In this document: positions 8,176 to 13,887 of the stretch, one piece after another
Position numbering within the stretch: position 1 is the stretch's first letter
Layout of the letters: every line of letters starts with the position of its first letter
From: Gemmatimonadota bacterium
GTDB taxonomy: Bacteria; Gemmatimonadota; Gemmatimonadetes; Longimicrobiales; RSA9
Direction: 5' to 3'
NCBI GenBank assembly: GCA_012027055.1
Contig: VEPF01000304.1
Coordinates: 9,521 to 23,407, forward strand
DNA: 13,887 bases
Position numbers and translations under genes: made by a program
The notes under the pieces: model-generated
Seen by the model: only the letters and a program-made list of their open reading frames with translations
The model's database searches: none
What the model was told of the DNA's origin: nothing

Positions 8176-8304
8176 TCGCAAAAGCGCCAGCGGCGCACTG
8201 CCAGCGGCGAGCCAGACGCTGTCGGCTGGAAGGCTCGGCCGCACCGCACCGGTGTGGGCAGGGCAACAACAATGTGCGGGCCGCACCACCGGCGCGGCCC
8301 GCAC
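8176..8304 (+). ncRNA. Candidate small RNA from the sigma-54 promoter to the hairpin
   Basis: This is an inference from two signals: a predicted start near 8176 and an 11-pair hairpin ending at 8304 give a transcript of about 130 bases. A ten-base direct repeat (GCCAGCGGCG at 8186-8195 and 8200-8209) lies near its 5' end. A 48-codon frame from ATG 8172 exists, but its start would be upstream of the predicted transcription start and the product is Arg/Ala-rich, so it is unlikely to be a gene. No known RNA family is recognised. Confidence 0.22.
8274..8304 (-). terminator. Terminator of the minus-strand hydrolase, possibly bidirectional
   Basis: A perfect 11-pair stem (8274-8284 with 8294-8304, GTGCGGGCCGC on the left) closes a nine-base loop. 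Read on the minus strand it is followed by ATTGTTGTTG, a U-rich tail. It lies 36 bases after the hydrolase stop. On the plus strand the tail is weaker, but the stem could still end messages from the left. Confidence 0.72.
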
Positions 8305-8339
8305 GCACGTCTGCCTGACTTTCCGGACCGAACGAGCGC

Positions 8340-9473
8340 CTAACGGGTCCGCACCGGCACCGGGTGATTCGGGTCCTCGTACGGCCGCAGATGCTCCTCC
8401 AGGAACGCCCACGTCCGGTTCCAGGAGTCCCGCTGCGCCGGCGAATCCACGCGCTCCAGCGTCTGTGAGTCCACCCGTCGGCTGAAGGAGTGACCGACGC
8501 TTTGCCCCCACGGATCCGGGTCCACGTAGATCTTGGTCTCCGTGATTTCCGGCTTCGTGGCGCGCAGCTTGTACACCAGCATGCCGTCCTCCTCGAAGTC
8601 CACGTCCTCGTCGTTGGTGGCGACGTGGACCAGGAGCGGGGTGTTCAGCTTGTCCACCTGGTAGAACGGCGAACGCTCGACGTAGATGTCCCGCTTCTCG
8701 AACGGCAGCCCCTGGACGCGCGCCTGCGTCGCGAAGCTCCGCTGGTAGCTGGGCCCCTTCCACGAGAGCCGCTGGAACAGATTGGTCACCGGCACGATGG
8801 CCGCGCCCGCCTGGAACGGATGCTGGTCGCGGGTCACGGCCATGATCGTGATGTAGCCGCCGTGGCTCCACCCCATGATCCCCACGCGGGCCGGGTCTAC
8901 GTGCGGCAGCTCCTTCGTCATGTAGTCGTAGGCCGAGATGACGTCGTCCACCTCGTAGCCGCCGTAATCGATGGCGTTATGGAACTCCTTCCCGTACCCG
9001 GTGCTGCCGCGATACTCCGGGCAGATCACCACGTAGCCCCGCTCCACGGCCTCGCGCACGAAGGGCCACATGGACTGCCCCCAGTTGGCGTGCACGCCGC
9101 CGTGTACCCAGATCATGGCCGCATGCCCCTTCGCCCCGCGCTTCTCGAGCGGCTGGAACAGGTAGGCGGGGATTTCCAGGTCCCCGATCCGGCTGCGGTA
9201 CTTGATCTTCTTGAAGTCCACCACGCCCTTCGTCACGGCCCGGTAGATGGAGTCGGTGGTAGCCTTCCGCTCGATGTCGCGCTCGTAGTTCGCCACGGGG
9301 TGGTCGGCCGGGTCATTGCTGACGTACAGCAGCTCCATGCGGGCCGAGTCCTTCTTCACGACCTGCCGCGGCAGTGAATCCTCCTGGGCCCGGGCGGCAC
9401 CGGGGAGCACGATTGCCACCGAGAGCGCGGCGAGCCCATAGAGCGCCAGGGCATTGAACCTTGCTGTGGTCAT
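8340..9473 (-). CDS. Secreted alpha/beta hydrolase, prolyl oligopeptidase (S9) type
   Basis: A 377-residue exported hydrolase. The signal peptide ends at about residue 29 (AARA before QED). The alpha/beta-hydrolase domain begins near 95: IWVHGGVHAN (121-130) is the oxyanion HGG, PEYRGSTGYG (152-161) is the strand and loop common to S9 peptidases, and the nucleophile is S203 in GWSHGG (201-206). The acid is D288 (ATNDED) and the base is H328 (SVGHSF), so the triad is complete. There is no beta-propeller, so it is a catalytic-domain-only member, probably a periplasmic peptidase or esterase; the substrate is not known. AAGGA lies seven bases before the ATG. The gene points away from the fragment region at 9738 and has its own promoter candidate. 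Confidence 0.92.
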   Translation of the reverse strand: MTTARFNALALYGLAALSVAIVLPGAARAQEDSLPRQVVKKDSARMELLYVSNDPADHPVANYERDIERKATTDSIYRAVTKGVVDFKKIKYRSRIGDLEIPAYLFQPLEKRGAKGHAAMIWVHGGVHANWGQSMWPFVREAVERGYVVICPEYRGSTGYGKEFHNAIDYGGYEVDDVISAYDYMTKELPHVDPARVGIMGWSHGGYITIMAVTRDQHPFQAGAAIVPVTNLFQRLSWKGPSYQRSFATQARVQGLPFEKRDIYVERSPFYQVDKLNTPLLVHVATNDEDVDFEEDGMLVYKLRATKPEITETKIYVDPDPWGQSVGHSFSRRVDSQTLERVDSPAQRDSWNRTWAFLEEHLRPYEDPNHPVPVRTR

Positions 9474-9508
9474 GTGAGGTTCCTTGGGTAGGGCGGTTGG
9501 TTGGAAGC

Positions 9509-9537
9509 AGGATCCCAGCCGGTTACGATTCTGTCAA
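9509..9537 (-). promoter_or_regulatory. Sigma-70 type promoter of the hydrolase gene
   Basis: On the minus strand a perfect TTGACA (9532-9537) is followed after 17 bases by GATCCT (9509-9514), which matches TATAAT at three of six positions. The start point would be near 9502, giving a 5' leader of about 28 bases that contains the AAGGA ribosome binding site. Otherwise the plus-strand gap at 9474-9737 contains only a small GC inverted repeat (9685-9701) and no coding sequence. Confidence 0.5.
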
Positions 9538-9737
9538 TGCCAGCTCCGTCGGATGCCGCTCAGGCGTCGCGGGGCACAGCCCCGGCGGGTTGGCCATGGC
9601 AGACGGCCGCGGCGAGGTGGGGCGCGCCCTGACACGAGGGGAACCGCGCGAACAGTGGCCCGCCGCGAACGCCGTTCCTTCTTGCGCCGGGCCGCCCGGC
9701 GGCCGATTCCTTTCAGCACCGGAGGCGGCTCGCAATC

Positions 9738-10147
9738 ATGAAGCGCGACGTTCTCATCGTCGACGACGATTCGCGCATCCGCGCATCGCTGGCGGAGGCG
9801 CTGTCCAGGTCGGACACCACCAGAACGCAGCCCAGGCCCTCGAGCCTGGCGGCGAGGCGAGGGTGGCCGCGGGCGCGGAGGACGGGAGCATCGAAGTGGC
9901 GGTCACCGACAACGGGGTCGGGATCCCCGAGCACGACCTGAGGCGGGTCTTCGAGCCGCTCTTCTCCACGAGGCCCGAGGGCACCGGTCTCGGCCTGCCG
10001 ATCGCCCGCCGCATCGCCGTCGCCCATCGTGGGAGTCTCGAGCTGGAGAGCGAGGCGGGGAAAGGGACTACCGTGACGGTCCGGCTCCCGTTCGCGCCCT
10101 CCCCCCAGACGGCCGCTGGTCTGTCACATTCCGGCGCGGGACTGTAA
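9738..10147 (+). pseudogene. Fused remnant of a response regulator and a histidine kinase
   Basis: ATG 9738 (GGAGG at 9721-9725) opens a typical receiver-domain start, MKRDVLIVDDDSRIRASLAE, with the acidic pair of the phosphorylation pocket. After about 25 codons it loses similarity, and by 9821 a different frame (codons starting at 9821, 9824...) carries a histidine-kinase ATPase domain: N-box QNAAQAL with N at 9824, VTDNGVGI (9902-9925), FEPLFST, and GTGLGLP (9980-10000), ending at TAA 10145-10147. The receiver lacks its phosphorylated Asp and the kinase lacks sensor, His box and dimerisation domain. The simplest reading is one deletion that joined an upstream response-regulator gene to a downstream kinase gene at about 9811-9821. 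An assembly artefact is possible. As it stands neither half can work. Confidence 0.78.
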
Positions 10148-10160
10148 CGAAGCGTTACAG
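10142..10160. promoter_or_regulatory. Perfect 8-base inverted repeat at the end of the kinase remnant
   Basis: CTGTAACG-AAG-CGTTACAG is a perfect dyad that includes the TAA stop of the histidine-kinase remnant. It is AT-richer than the surroundings, sits about 80 bases before the propeller fragment, and could be an operator or a short terminator-like hairpin. No known binding motif is claimed. Confidence 0.35.
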
Positions 10161-10224
10161 ACGGTACTGGACCTGCCGTACCACCGCTCAAGGTAAATCG
10201 TTTCCTCACAAAATCTTGCAGCTG

Positions 10225-10686
10225 ATGAGGAAAAGCGCCGAGGGGCCGAATGGCGCACCGTGGCGTGTCGCGGTGGTGCAGGGAAGACTGTCGGCGCCCG
10301 TGTGGTCGCCGGATGGTCGCTGGCTCGCGGCGAACTACTCCGCGCCGGGCGCAAAGCCACGCTACGCCGTGCTGGTCGTTACGCTGGCGCCCGACGGCCA
10401 GGCGAGCGCGCCGCCGCGGCTCGTCGAGGCCGGACTTCTGTGGGGCGGCTCACTCGCCTGGCTGTCCGACAGCCGGGCGGTGACTGTTCTCGGCACGGGC
10501 GGCGAGGGAAGCGAGGCCGACATCTGGCTGCTCTCGCTTCGAGAAGGGGATCCTCCGGTCAACCTCACCCGGGACGATCCCTCGAACATGGTGGATTACT
10601 CGCTCTCGCCCGACGGCCGGCACATCGCGTACTCGGCGGAGATCCCGCGTGGCAGCTCGATCTGGCGGATCGACCTGCAGCCGTGA
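10225..10686 (+). pseudogene. C-terminal fragment of a PD40/TolB-like beta-propeller protein
   Basis: About 153 residues from ATG 10225 (an in-frame TTG lies at 10216) with two clear PD40 blades: SAPVWSPDGRWLAANY near 24-39 and YSLSPDGRHIAYS near 128-140, ending RGSSIWRIDLQP. Between them are ADIWLLSLREGDPPVNLTRDD-like blade strands. A working propeller has six or seven blades, so most of it is missing. There is no ribosome binding site, signal peptide or kinase domain in front. In this phylum such propellers commonly form the C-terminal half of serine/threonine kinases or BTAD proteins, so this is probably the tail of a deleted gene of that sort. Expression as a short protein cannot be excluded. 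Confidence 0.65.
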
Positions 10687-10798
10687 TCGTGCGGGCTATG
10701 GTCCGATCCTGGGCCAGGCAAGCAGCTGGAAGGCGAGGCGAGGTCGGACGGGCGGCACCCGGGTGGCCATCCTGAGCGATGGACCCCGTTCCGCCGAC

Positions 10799-10857
10799 CG
10801 AAGAGCCCGGCAGGCAACCGCCTGCCGGGCTCTTCGCTGCTCGGTGCGCCGAGCAGC
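10799..10857 (+). terminator. Tandem hairpins after the propeller fragment
   Basis: The first hairpin is a perfect 17-pair stem (10799-10815 with 10820-10836) around AACC, one of the strongest stems in the window and with the GAGCCCGGCAGG core seen at 4159. The second is a perfect nine-pair stem (10836-10844 with 10849-10857) around TGCG and shares one base with the first. CTCTTCG follows the first arm, giving only a short T-containing tail. They lie 112 bases after the fragment's stop codon; the bases between (10687-10798) show no gene. Confidence 0.7.
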
Positions 10858-10985
10858 ACCCGCGTATCACCAGGTTCGATGGCGGCAACACCCACGCGCC
10901 GGAGGAGTGGTGGCGCGACGTAGACTCGCACGTCGCCGTGCAGCGGGCCCTCCTGATCCTGCTCGCGGAGGCCGGGTTGGACTGA
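10858..10985 (+). pseudogene. Possible C-terminal fragment of an unrecognised gene
   Basis: In the frame ending at TGA 10983-10985 the last 42 codons read like real protein, with FDGGNTHAPEEWWRDVDSH and then the amphipathic helix VQRALLILLAEAGL. Upstream, the same frame runs through the two hairpins, so no intact start is available. No family was recognised. It may be a third truncated gene in this region or a chance frame. Confidence 0.25.
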
Positions 10986-11140
10986 CGCATGACGCCCGTG
11001 TGATCCGCGGGTTGTCCCCATGACGCGCTTCTGAAAGGGCCATGACACCGCGTCGCTAACCTGGTCGTGCGTATCGCCCCGGGTGCGGGGCGAACGGATC
11101 CGGGCGCCCTCCGCGGCGCCCTCTGGCCGGGGAGGTTCCC
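10986..11140 (+). promoter_or_regulatory. Leader of the 11141 gene with three CATGAC repeats
   Basis: CATGACGC occurs at 10988-10995 and 11019-11026, and CATGACAC at 11041-11048. The starts are 31 and 22 bases apart, close to three and two DNA turns, which would put the sites on one face of the helix. They could bind an activator of the gene at 11141. No convincing -35/-10 pair was found and the evidence is thin. Confidence 0.22.
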
Positions 11141-11641
11141 ATGCGACGTTTCATTGGTGCCGGCACGGTGGTCACCCTCATGCTGCTGCTGTCCGCGGGC
11201 AATGCGGTCGCACAGCAGACGACGCCGGCGGTGGCCCAGGTTCACGCGCAGGCCCTGGCCCTGCAGGAGAATCAGTCGATGCTGGTTCCCGCCGCCCGCC
11301 TGTACCTGCGCGAGGCCGCGCTCCGGGGCGATGATGACCCGCAGGGCGTGAAGTGCCTCACGACCGCGGCGCACCTGTTCTACTACGCGGGGCGTCGCGC
11401 GGAAGGCCGCCGCGTCATGGAACAGGCGGCGAACGCGGCGCTGGCGGTAGGTGACATCAATGCGGCCGCGCGGACGTACCTGCTGGCGGCCTGGATGGCC
11501 CAGGCCGATGGCAGGACCGGCGATACTCGCCGCCTGGCGCACGAGGCGGAGATGCTCGCTGCCTCACCGCTGCTCGCGGCCGTTGACCGGACCGCGATCA
11601 GGCAGTGGGTCAACGGCGTCACCACCATCAGCCTGCGATGA
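11141..11641 (+). CDS. Secreted alpha-helical repeat protein of unknown function
   Basis: A 166-residue exported protein. The signal peptide (RRF, hydrophobic 8-19) has a likely cleavage after NAVA (residue 24), and the mature part begins QQTTPA. The rest is alanine-rich and helical, with a pattern of paired helices about 34 residues apart (around 30-60, 68-100, 103-137) that resembles tetratricopeptide-type repeats; no catalytic motif is present. GGGGAGGT lies six bases before the ATG. The function is unknown. It is followed after 125 bases by the BTAD-kinase gene, and this pairing may mean that it is an extracytoplasmic partner or target of that system, but only adjacency supports this. Confidence 0.82.
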   Translation: MRRFIGAGTVVTLMLLLSAGNAVAQQTTPAVAQVHAQALALQENQSMLVPAARLYLREAALRGDDDPQGVKCLTTAAHLFYYAGRRAEGRRVMEQAANAALAVGDINAAARTYLLAAWMAQADGRTGDTRRLAHEAEMLAASPLLAAVDRTAIRQWVNGVTTISLR

Positions 11642-11650
11642 AGCCCGCGC

Positions 11651-11685
11651 GCCGGGGGGGCTGGCAGCGTGCTTGCCCCCCCGGC
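11651..11685 (+). terminator. Hairpin between the helical-repeat gene and the BTAD-kinase gene
   Basis: A perfect ten-pair stem, GCCGGGGGGG (11651-11660) with CCCCCCCGGC (11676-11685), closes a 15-base loop ten bases after the stop codon. There is no T tract, so termination efficiency is uncertain. The remaining gap to 11766 shows no other feature. Confidence 0.5.
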
Positions 11686-11766
11686 TCGCCCGGTGTAGCG
11701 TGAAACAGGCGGTTCCCGAGGTCGCGCTCTGCCGCGGTCGCTCCCCTTCGTACCATGAGGTACGGC

Positions 11767-13554
11767 ATGCCTGTCCGGCTTCACGTGCTGGGTGGTCTGC
11801 ATGCATTCCGCGACGCTGTTCCGCTCGCCTGGGTACCCGCGCAGCGCGTTCGTTCCGCCCTCCTGGTCTACCTCGCCCTGACCCGTGAAGCCGCACGCGA
11901 CCAGCTCGCCCAGCTCCTCTGGCCGGACGAAGCGGCGGAGCGTGCCCGCCACGCGCTCAGCCAGACCCTCTATCTGCTGCGCCAGGCCTTCGGCGAGAGC
12001 TGCATCGAGAACACCGGCCAACTGCTCCGGTTCGGTGCCCCGGTGGAGTGCGACGCGCTGCAATTCGAGGGCGCCGTCGCGCGCGGCGACCTCGTCCAGG
12101 CCGTGTCCCTCTACCGCGGTGCGTTCCTGAAGGACGTGAGCCTGAGCGAGAGCCCGGAGTTCGAGGCCTGGGTGGACCGCGAGCGGGCGAAGTACGGGCG
12201 GCTGCACCGCCGCGCTTGCCGCCTGCTGATCGACGGGCTGGTCGGCGAGCGCCGGCTGGTGGAGGCCATCGAAGCCGCCCGTGAGTGGGTTTCGCTCGAG
12301 CCGTTCGATGACGAGGCGCAGCACCGGCTGATCGAGCTGCTGGCCGCGAACGGACAGCGCTCGGATGCGCTGGAGCACTACGGACTGTACGAGAAGCTGC
12401 TCGCGCGCGACGAGCTGGTTCCGCTCGATGAGACCAGAGCCCTGGTGGCGCAGCTGAGAGCGTCCGAGCTCGGGCGGATCGCGTCGGTGACGACGTCGTT
12501 ACCCGAGGTTGCCGGTGCTGCGACGGACCACGCCGCACGATCGCCGGGCGCCCCTCGGGGACCGCCGGCTGCTGACGACCTGGTCGCCGCACTCGAGCGG
12601 GAATTGCGCCCGGATCTCGAGCTGCTCCGGCCGCTCGGCCAGGGGCGGAACGGGCGGGTGTTTCTGGCGCGGGAAACGCGGTTGGACCGGCTGGTCGCGG
12701 TCAAGGTGCTGGCCTCCGAGTTGACGGGAGACCGGGTCGCGCGCGCCCGCTTCGAGCGCGAGGCCCGGGCCGCGGCCGCGCTCGCGCACCCGAACGCCGT
12801 ATCCGTCTACCGCTTCGGGTTTCTCGCCGACGGCATGCCCTACCTGGTGATGCAGTACGTGAAGGGCGTTACGCTCGAGGACCGATTGGCCGCGGAGGGC
12901 CCGCTGCCGGTACCGCAGGCCAGGCGGGTGCTGGCAGAGGTGGCGGATGCGCTCGCGGCCGCACACCGCAGCGGCTTCGTACACCGGGACCTGCGGCCCA
13001 ACAACGTGCTGTGCGACGAGGAAAGCGGCCGCGTGCTGGTTTCCGACTTCGGCCTGGCCGGAATCCTGCCCCGGGCCAGGGGCGGCGAGGAGCCCATCAC
13101 CAGTGCCGGCGAGATGCTCTGCGTCCCCGACTACGCCAGCCCCGAACTGTTGCGCGGGGAGTCGGCGTCGGAAGGCAGCGACGTCTACGCCCTGGGCGTC
13201 ATGGGCTACCAGCTGCTGGCCGGGAGCGGCCCGTTCCCGGCGATGCGTGCCGCGGACGCACTGGCACTGCACCTCAACCGGCCGCCGCGGCCGCTCCGCT
13301 CGCTCCGCCCCGATGCGGATGAGCAGCTCGCCGAGCTGCTCGAACGCTGCCTGGCGAAAGACCCATCGAAGCGGCCGCGGGCAGCCTTCCTGGCACGCGC
13401 ACTCCGCGCCGGCGCTGCCGGCCCGGCGGAATCGGCCGACGCCCGTGCGCCGGCCACTATCCGCAGAGGACTGCTGCAACGCCTGCTGCCGAAGCTGTTC
13501 GCCCTCCTGGCCACCGTCGCACTGCCGTCCGGTACCCTGTTGATCTTCACCTGA
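11767..13554 (+). CDS. AfsR-type winged-helix/BTAD regulator fused to a serine/threonine kinase with a membrane tail
   Basis: A 595-residue protein. Residues 1-95 form a winged helix (MPVRLHVLGG start, LLWPDEAAERARHALSQ at 50-66) and about 97-235 a BTAD helical domain, as in AfsR/SARP regulators. A linker (240-270) leads to a kinase domain (about 283-548): glycine loop G291-x-G293-x-x-G296-x-V298, K313 (AVK), E332, H406-R407-D408, N413, D427-F-G, S458-P-E460, D472, R536. The catalytic-loop Lys is Arg (HRDLRPNN) and the usual GT before the P+1 loop is replaced by CV (CVPDYASPE), so activity may be reduced. Residues 577-594 are a hydrophobic C-terminal tail that could anchor it in the membrane. 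ATG 11767 is chosen over 11755 because GAGGT lies five bases before it and the winged helix starts there. Confidence 0.9.
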   Translation: MPVRLHVLGGLHAFRDAVPLAWVPAQRVRSALLVYLALTREAARDQLAQLLWPDEAAERARHALSQTLYLLRQAFGESCIENTGQLLRFGAPVECDALQFEGAVARGDLVQAVSLYRGAFLKDVSLSESPEFEAWVDRERAKYGRLHRRACRLLIDGLVGERRLVEAIEAAREWVSLEPFDDEAQHRLIELLAANGQRSDALEHYGLYEKLLARDELVPLDETRALVAQLRASELGRIASVTTSLPEVAGAATDHAARSPGAPRGPPAADDLVAALERELRPDLELLRPLGQGRNGRVFLARETRLDRLVAVKVLASELTGDRVARARFEREARAAAALAHPNAVSVYRFGFLADGMPYLVMQYVKGVTLEDRLAAEGPLPVPQARRVLAEVADALAAAHRSGFVHRDLRPNNVLCDEESGRVLVSDFGLAGILPRARGGEEPITSAGEMLCVPDYASPELLRGESASEGSDVYALGVMGYQLLAGSGPFPAMRAADALALHLNRPPRPLRSLRPDADEQLAELLERCLAKDPSKRPRAAFLARALRAGAAGPAESADARAPATIRRGLLQRLLPKLFALLATVALPSGTLLIFT

Positions 13555-13567
13555 CCGCCCCGCCGTC

Positions 13568-13887
13568 ATGGATACTTGCCTGAGCGCCGCGCTGGCCGAC
13601 CGCTACCGGATCGAGCGGGAGATCGGCCGCGGCGGCATGGCCACGGTCTACCTCGCCACCGACCTGAAGCACGGCCGCCGAGTCGCGCTCAAGGTCCTCC
13701 GCCCCGAGCTCGCCGCCTCGCTCGGCACCGAGCGGTTCGTGCGGGAGATCCGCACCACCGCGCAGCTGACTCATCCCAACATCCTGCCCATCCACGATTC
13801 GGGCGAGGCCGACGGGACGCTGTTCTATGTAATGCCCTATGTGGAGGGCGAGTCCCTGCGCGACCGGCTGAGGCGGGAGAAGCAGCT
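13568..13887 (+). CDS. Serine/threonine protein kinase, N-terminal part, cut by the window end
   Basis: At least 106 residues of an Hanks-type kinase N-lobe with no stop before the window ends. Visible are the glycine loop IGRGGMATVYLA (19-30), the ATP-binding lysine K42 in VALKVL, E60 in the helix C, the HPNILPIHD strand (69-77) and the hinge region VMPYVEGESL (88-97). These are canonical, unlike in the preceding fused kinase. The ATG lies 13 bases after the stop of the BTAD-kinase gene and no separate ribosome binding site is evident, so the two are probably one transcript with translational coupling. The C-terminal half, possibly with a transmembrane segment and sensor repeats, is not in view. 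Confidence 0.88.
   Translation, partial: MDTCLSAALADRYRIEREIGRGGMATVYLATDLKHGRRVALKVLRPELAASLGTERFVREIRTTAQLTHPNILPIHDSGEADGTLFYVMPYVEGESLRDRLRREKQ

Noticed and set aside
8172..8318. A 48-codon frame just after the sigma-54 promoter
   Set aside because: Its ATG lies before the predicted transcription start, there is no ribosome binding site, and the product is Arg/Ala-rich low-complexity sequence.
8490..9377. A 295-codon plus-strand frame opposite the hydrolase gene
   Set aside because: It is rich in His, Val, Arg and Leu with no recognisable domain, and the minus-strand hydrolase has a full catalytic triad and a signal peptide.
9685..9701. Small GC inverted repeat in the gap before the two-component remnant
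   Set aside because: The usable stem is only six pairs and no T tract or conserved context is seen, so a terminator call is not supported.
9461..9737. Open frame leading into the histidine-kinase remnant
   Set aside because: Only the part after about 9815 is protein-like. The preceding residues have no family pattern, and the region contains the hydrolase promoter on the other strand.

Overview
The window reads as a high-GC Gemmatimonadota-like chromosome segment, probably from a soil or sediment genome or a metagenomic contig. This is an inference from gene content and style: a DUF5916 outer-membrane-type protein, an AfsR-type BTAD regulator, serine/threonine kinases, a secreted S8 protease with PKD and FN3-like domains, and a DUF4097 protein. 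No rRNA, tRNA, CRISPR array, transposase or phage gene is visible.

Layout. Positions 47-8110 carry five plus-strand genes, each apparently its own unit: a diheme cytochrome c (47-940), a lipoprotein subtilase (1257-2945), a DUF4097 beta-repeat protein (3075-4139), a DUF5916/CBM9-like protein (4450-7191) and a SAM methyltransferase (7325-8110). Strong GC hairpins follow the first three genes. A prolyl-oligopeptidase-type hydrolase lies on the minus strand (8340-9473) and converges on the methyltransferase. The intergenic gap between those two holds a near-consensus sigma-54 promoter with no gene downstream of it, followed about 100 bases later by a hairpin, so it may express a small RNA.

Positions 9738-10985 look like a gene graveyard. 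A response-regulator N-terminus is spliced directly to a histidine-kinase ATPase C-terminus, and this is followed by a headless beta-propeller C-terminus and perhaps a third small fragment, with tandem hairpins between the last two.

Positions 11141-13887 form a signalling locus. It has a secreted helical-repeat protein, then a protein that joins an AfsR-like winged helix and BTAD to a serine/threonine kinase domain and a C-terminal membrane tail. A second kinase starts 13 bases later and runs off the window. The fused kinase has non-standard residues at two catalytic-loop and activation-segment positions, while the visible part of the following kinase looks canonical. A working idea is that the second kinase controls, or is controlled by, the membrane-tethered regulator. 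The most unusual items are the orphan sigma-54 promoter, the two-component scar and the BTAD-kinase-tail fusion.
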